35,405 nucleotides of DNA, taken from positions 998,802-1,034,206 of the forward strand of contig BFEA01000524.1 in the NCBI GenBank assembly GCA_003427395.1. Reading direction: 5' to 3'. The notes under the pieces were generated by a model. That model was given only the letters and a program-made list of their open reading frames with translations. It did not search any database and had not been told where the DNA came from. The translations under genes were made by a program, and so were the position numbers. How positions within the stretch are numbered: position 1 is the first letter of the stretch; the number at the start of each line of letters is the position of its first letter. This document shows positions 34,226-35,405 of the stretch, in pieces. This DNA is from Chara braunii. Its lineage: Eukaryota > Streptophyta > Charophyceae > Charales > Characeae.

Positions 34226-35327
34226 ACTGATTGAGTAAGATTTCGTTAATTTTCGAAAATTTTTCTTTTGTATGAAGGACTTTTTTTTTTTGCGCTAATT
34301 AGCGCTGATTTGCGGTTGCACTAATTAACCGTGACGTTAATCGCTCATTAACCCTATTCATCCCTAACCCGCATTCTAACCGTGATTATGGGTAACTGCG
34401 ATGTAGTGTCGGTTTTTGGAATTACGTTCTTTTCGTTTTCACTAACGCAGTTTGTTTTCAAAATATTATGTTTATTATTATGCAATATTTTGTTATGAAA
34501 TCTGCTATAAATCGTCGTTTTATGTTGCAAATTATTCTTAGTTTTCAAAGTTTTTCCGCGGAATTATTTAGATAAATTTGCCATTTGGGACTCGAAATGG
34601 TGTGATCGCTCAGAACTGATCGAATACACACACTCGACGATTGATTGATTGATTGCTTGATTGGTAGACATAGAGAGATAGAGAAACGTGCGCCAAACTC
34701 GAAGGTTGTGCGAACGTGAATGATCAATCAATCAATCAATCGATATATAAATTTGAAAAGTAAAAAATAAAACAACGTGAAGCTGATTGATTGATTGATT
34801 GATTGATTCTATTACTGATTGATTGAGAGAGAAAGGAAAAAAGTGAGAGACAGACTGAGAGATTTGGAAATCGACAAAGAGAGAGAGAAACCAATCTCTT
34901 TCTCTCTCCATTTTTTAATCAATCAATCTGTTTATCCAATCGATTGATTGATTGCGTGATCAAACCGCCATAGTCTTTTTTTTCTTTGGCTTTTCGCCTC
35001 TCTTTTGTTCGTCTTTTCGCATTTTTTTTAAAACCTTTTCGCCTCATTTTCTTTCAATCGATCAATCAACCAGACACACACACATACGCACACGCTCGCA
35101 CACACGCACGCACTAGGTGCTCATAGTAGGATAAATAGGATCGAAATGTAGATGGAACATACATCATCATCATCGCATAGTGTGAGGGGCCTGGCGCTGC
35201 ACACAGGAAGAAAGCGTCAGGCTCAGATCATACACGGATGAGGAGGGGAATGACACGAAGAGGGGGAAGGAGATGAGAATGCCGTTAACAAATGTGGTCG
35301 CTACGTACATGTGGACAAATCGCAATG

Positions 35328-35334
<7 letters not shown>
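34226..35334. other. No gene; scattered short GATT/AATC and GA/CT arrays
   Basis: GATT or AATC runs appear near 34640, 34722, 34785 and 34916. GAGA runs appear near 34875 and a CA run near 35072. No coding sequence or RNA gene seen. Confidence 0.5.

Positions 35335-35405
<71 letters not shown>
35335..35405. repeat. CT microsatellite running off the window
   Basis: A continuous TC run to the last base, so its full length is unknown. Confidence 0.95.

Overview
This window is eukaryotic nuclear DNA, rich in repeats and almost free of intact genes. There are no operons or bacterial signals. It holds long CT/GA, ATCT, CA and AATC/GATT microsatellites, several minisatellites, small inverted-repeat transposons, and two LTR-retroelement primer-binding sites that look complementary to the 3' end of tRNA-Asp (TGGCGCCGTTGTCGGGGA type, as in plant Athila-like Ty3 elements). 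That combination suggests a plant or alga with a large, methylated, transposon-filled genome. I cannot name the species, and a protist with a similar repeat load is not excluded.

Layout. (1) 0.2-5.1 kb: a decayed ULP1/C48 SUMO-protease-like gene (526-1737), then a second decayed gene (about 2312-4127) that may contain one 70-nt intron. Both are bracketed by about 70-bp palindromic mini-elements and by CT minisatellites, so they may belong to one old transposable element. (2) 5.6-6 kb: an LTR-like piece related to a second copy near 29.5 kb. (3) 7-10.9 kb: no genes. There are imperfect tandem repeats, a group of hairpins sharing an AAACGAA apex, and a large compound microsatellite. (4) 10.9-16.4 kb, minus strand: the most unusual region. 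A tRNA-Asp-type PBS (14631-14648) is followed by a decayed reading frame with at least four copies of an unrecognised domain (motif V[F/L]PYE...YE, then an LY-type strand, then [VI]R[IS]Y[VA]), and then by a Gag-like segment (10.9-11.8 kb). A related domain lies at 15.2-16.4 kb beyond the presumed LTR. No reverse transcriptase, RNase H or integrase was recognised. (5) 16.4-24 kb: mostly unassigned, with one 180-codon open frame (19.83-20.37 kb), a 49-bp minisatellite and a strictly periodic 83-bp palindromic satellite (seven units). (6) 24-28.75 kb: AT-rich, no genes. (7) 28.76-29.75 kb: a second PBS with LTR-like sequence interrupted by a 501-bp MITE. (8) 30.85-33.86 kb: an array of palindromes and two related foldback MITEs (31309-31780, 32963-33422) with 8-bp target duplications. 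One split a palindrome and the other split an open frame. (9) 33.5-35.4 kb: a purine-rich stretch and tetranucleotide and CT arrays.

Nothing here works together as a pathway. The window is layers of transposon insertion and decay. The least ordinary content is the repeated-domain polyprotein in front of a Gag-like region and the small palindromic element families. All readings were done by eye, so frames, boundaries and percent-type statements are approximate.
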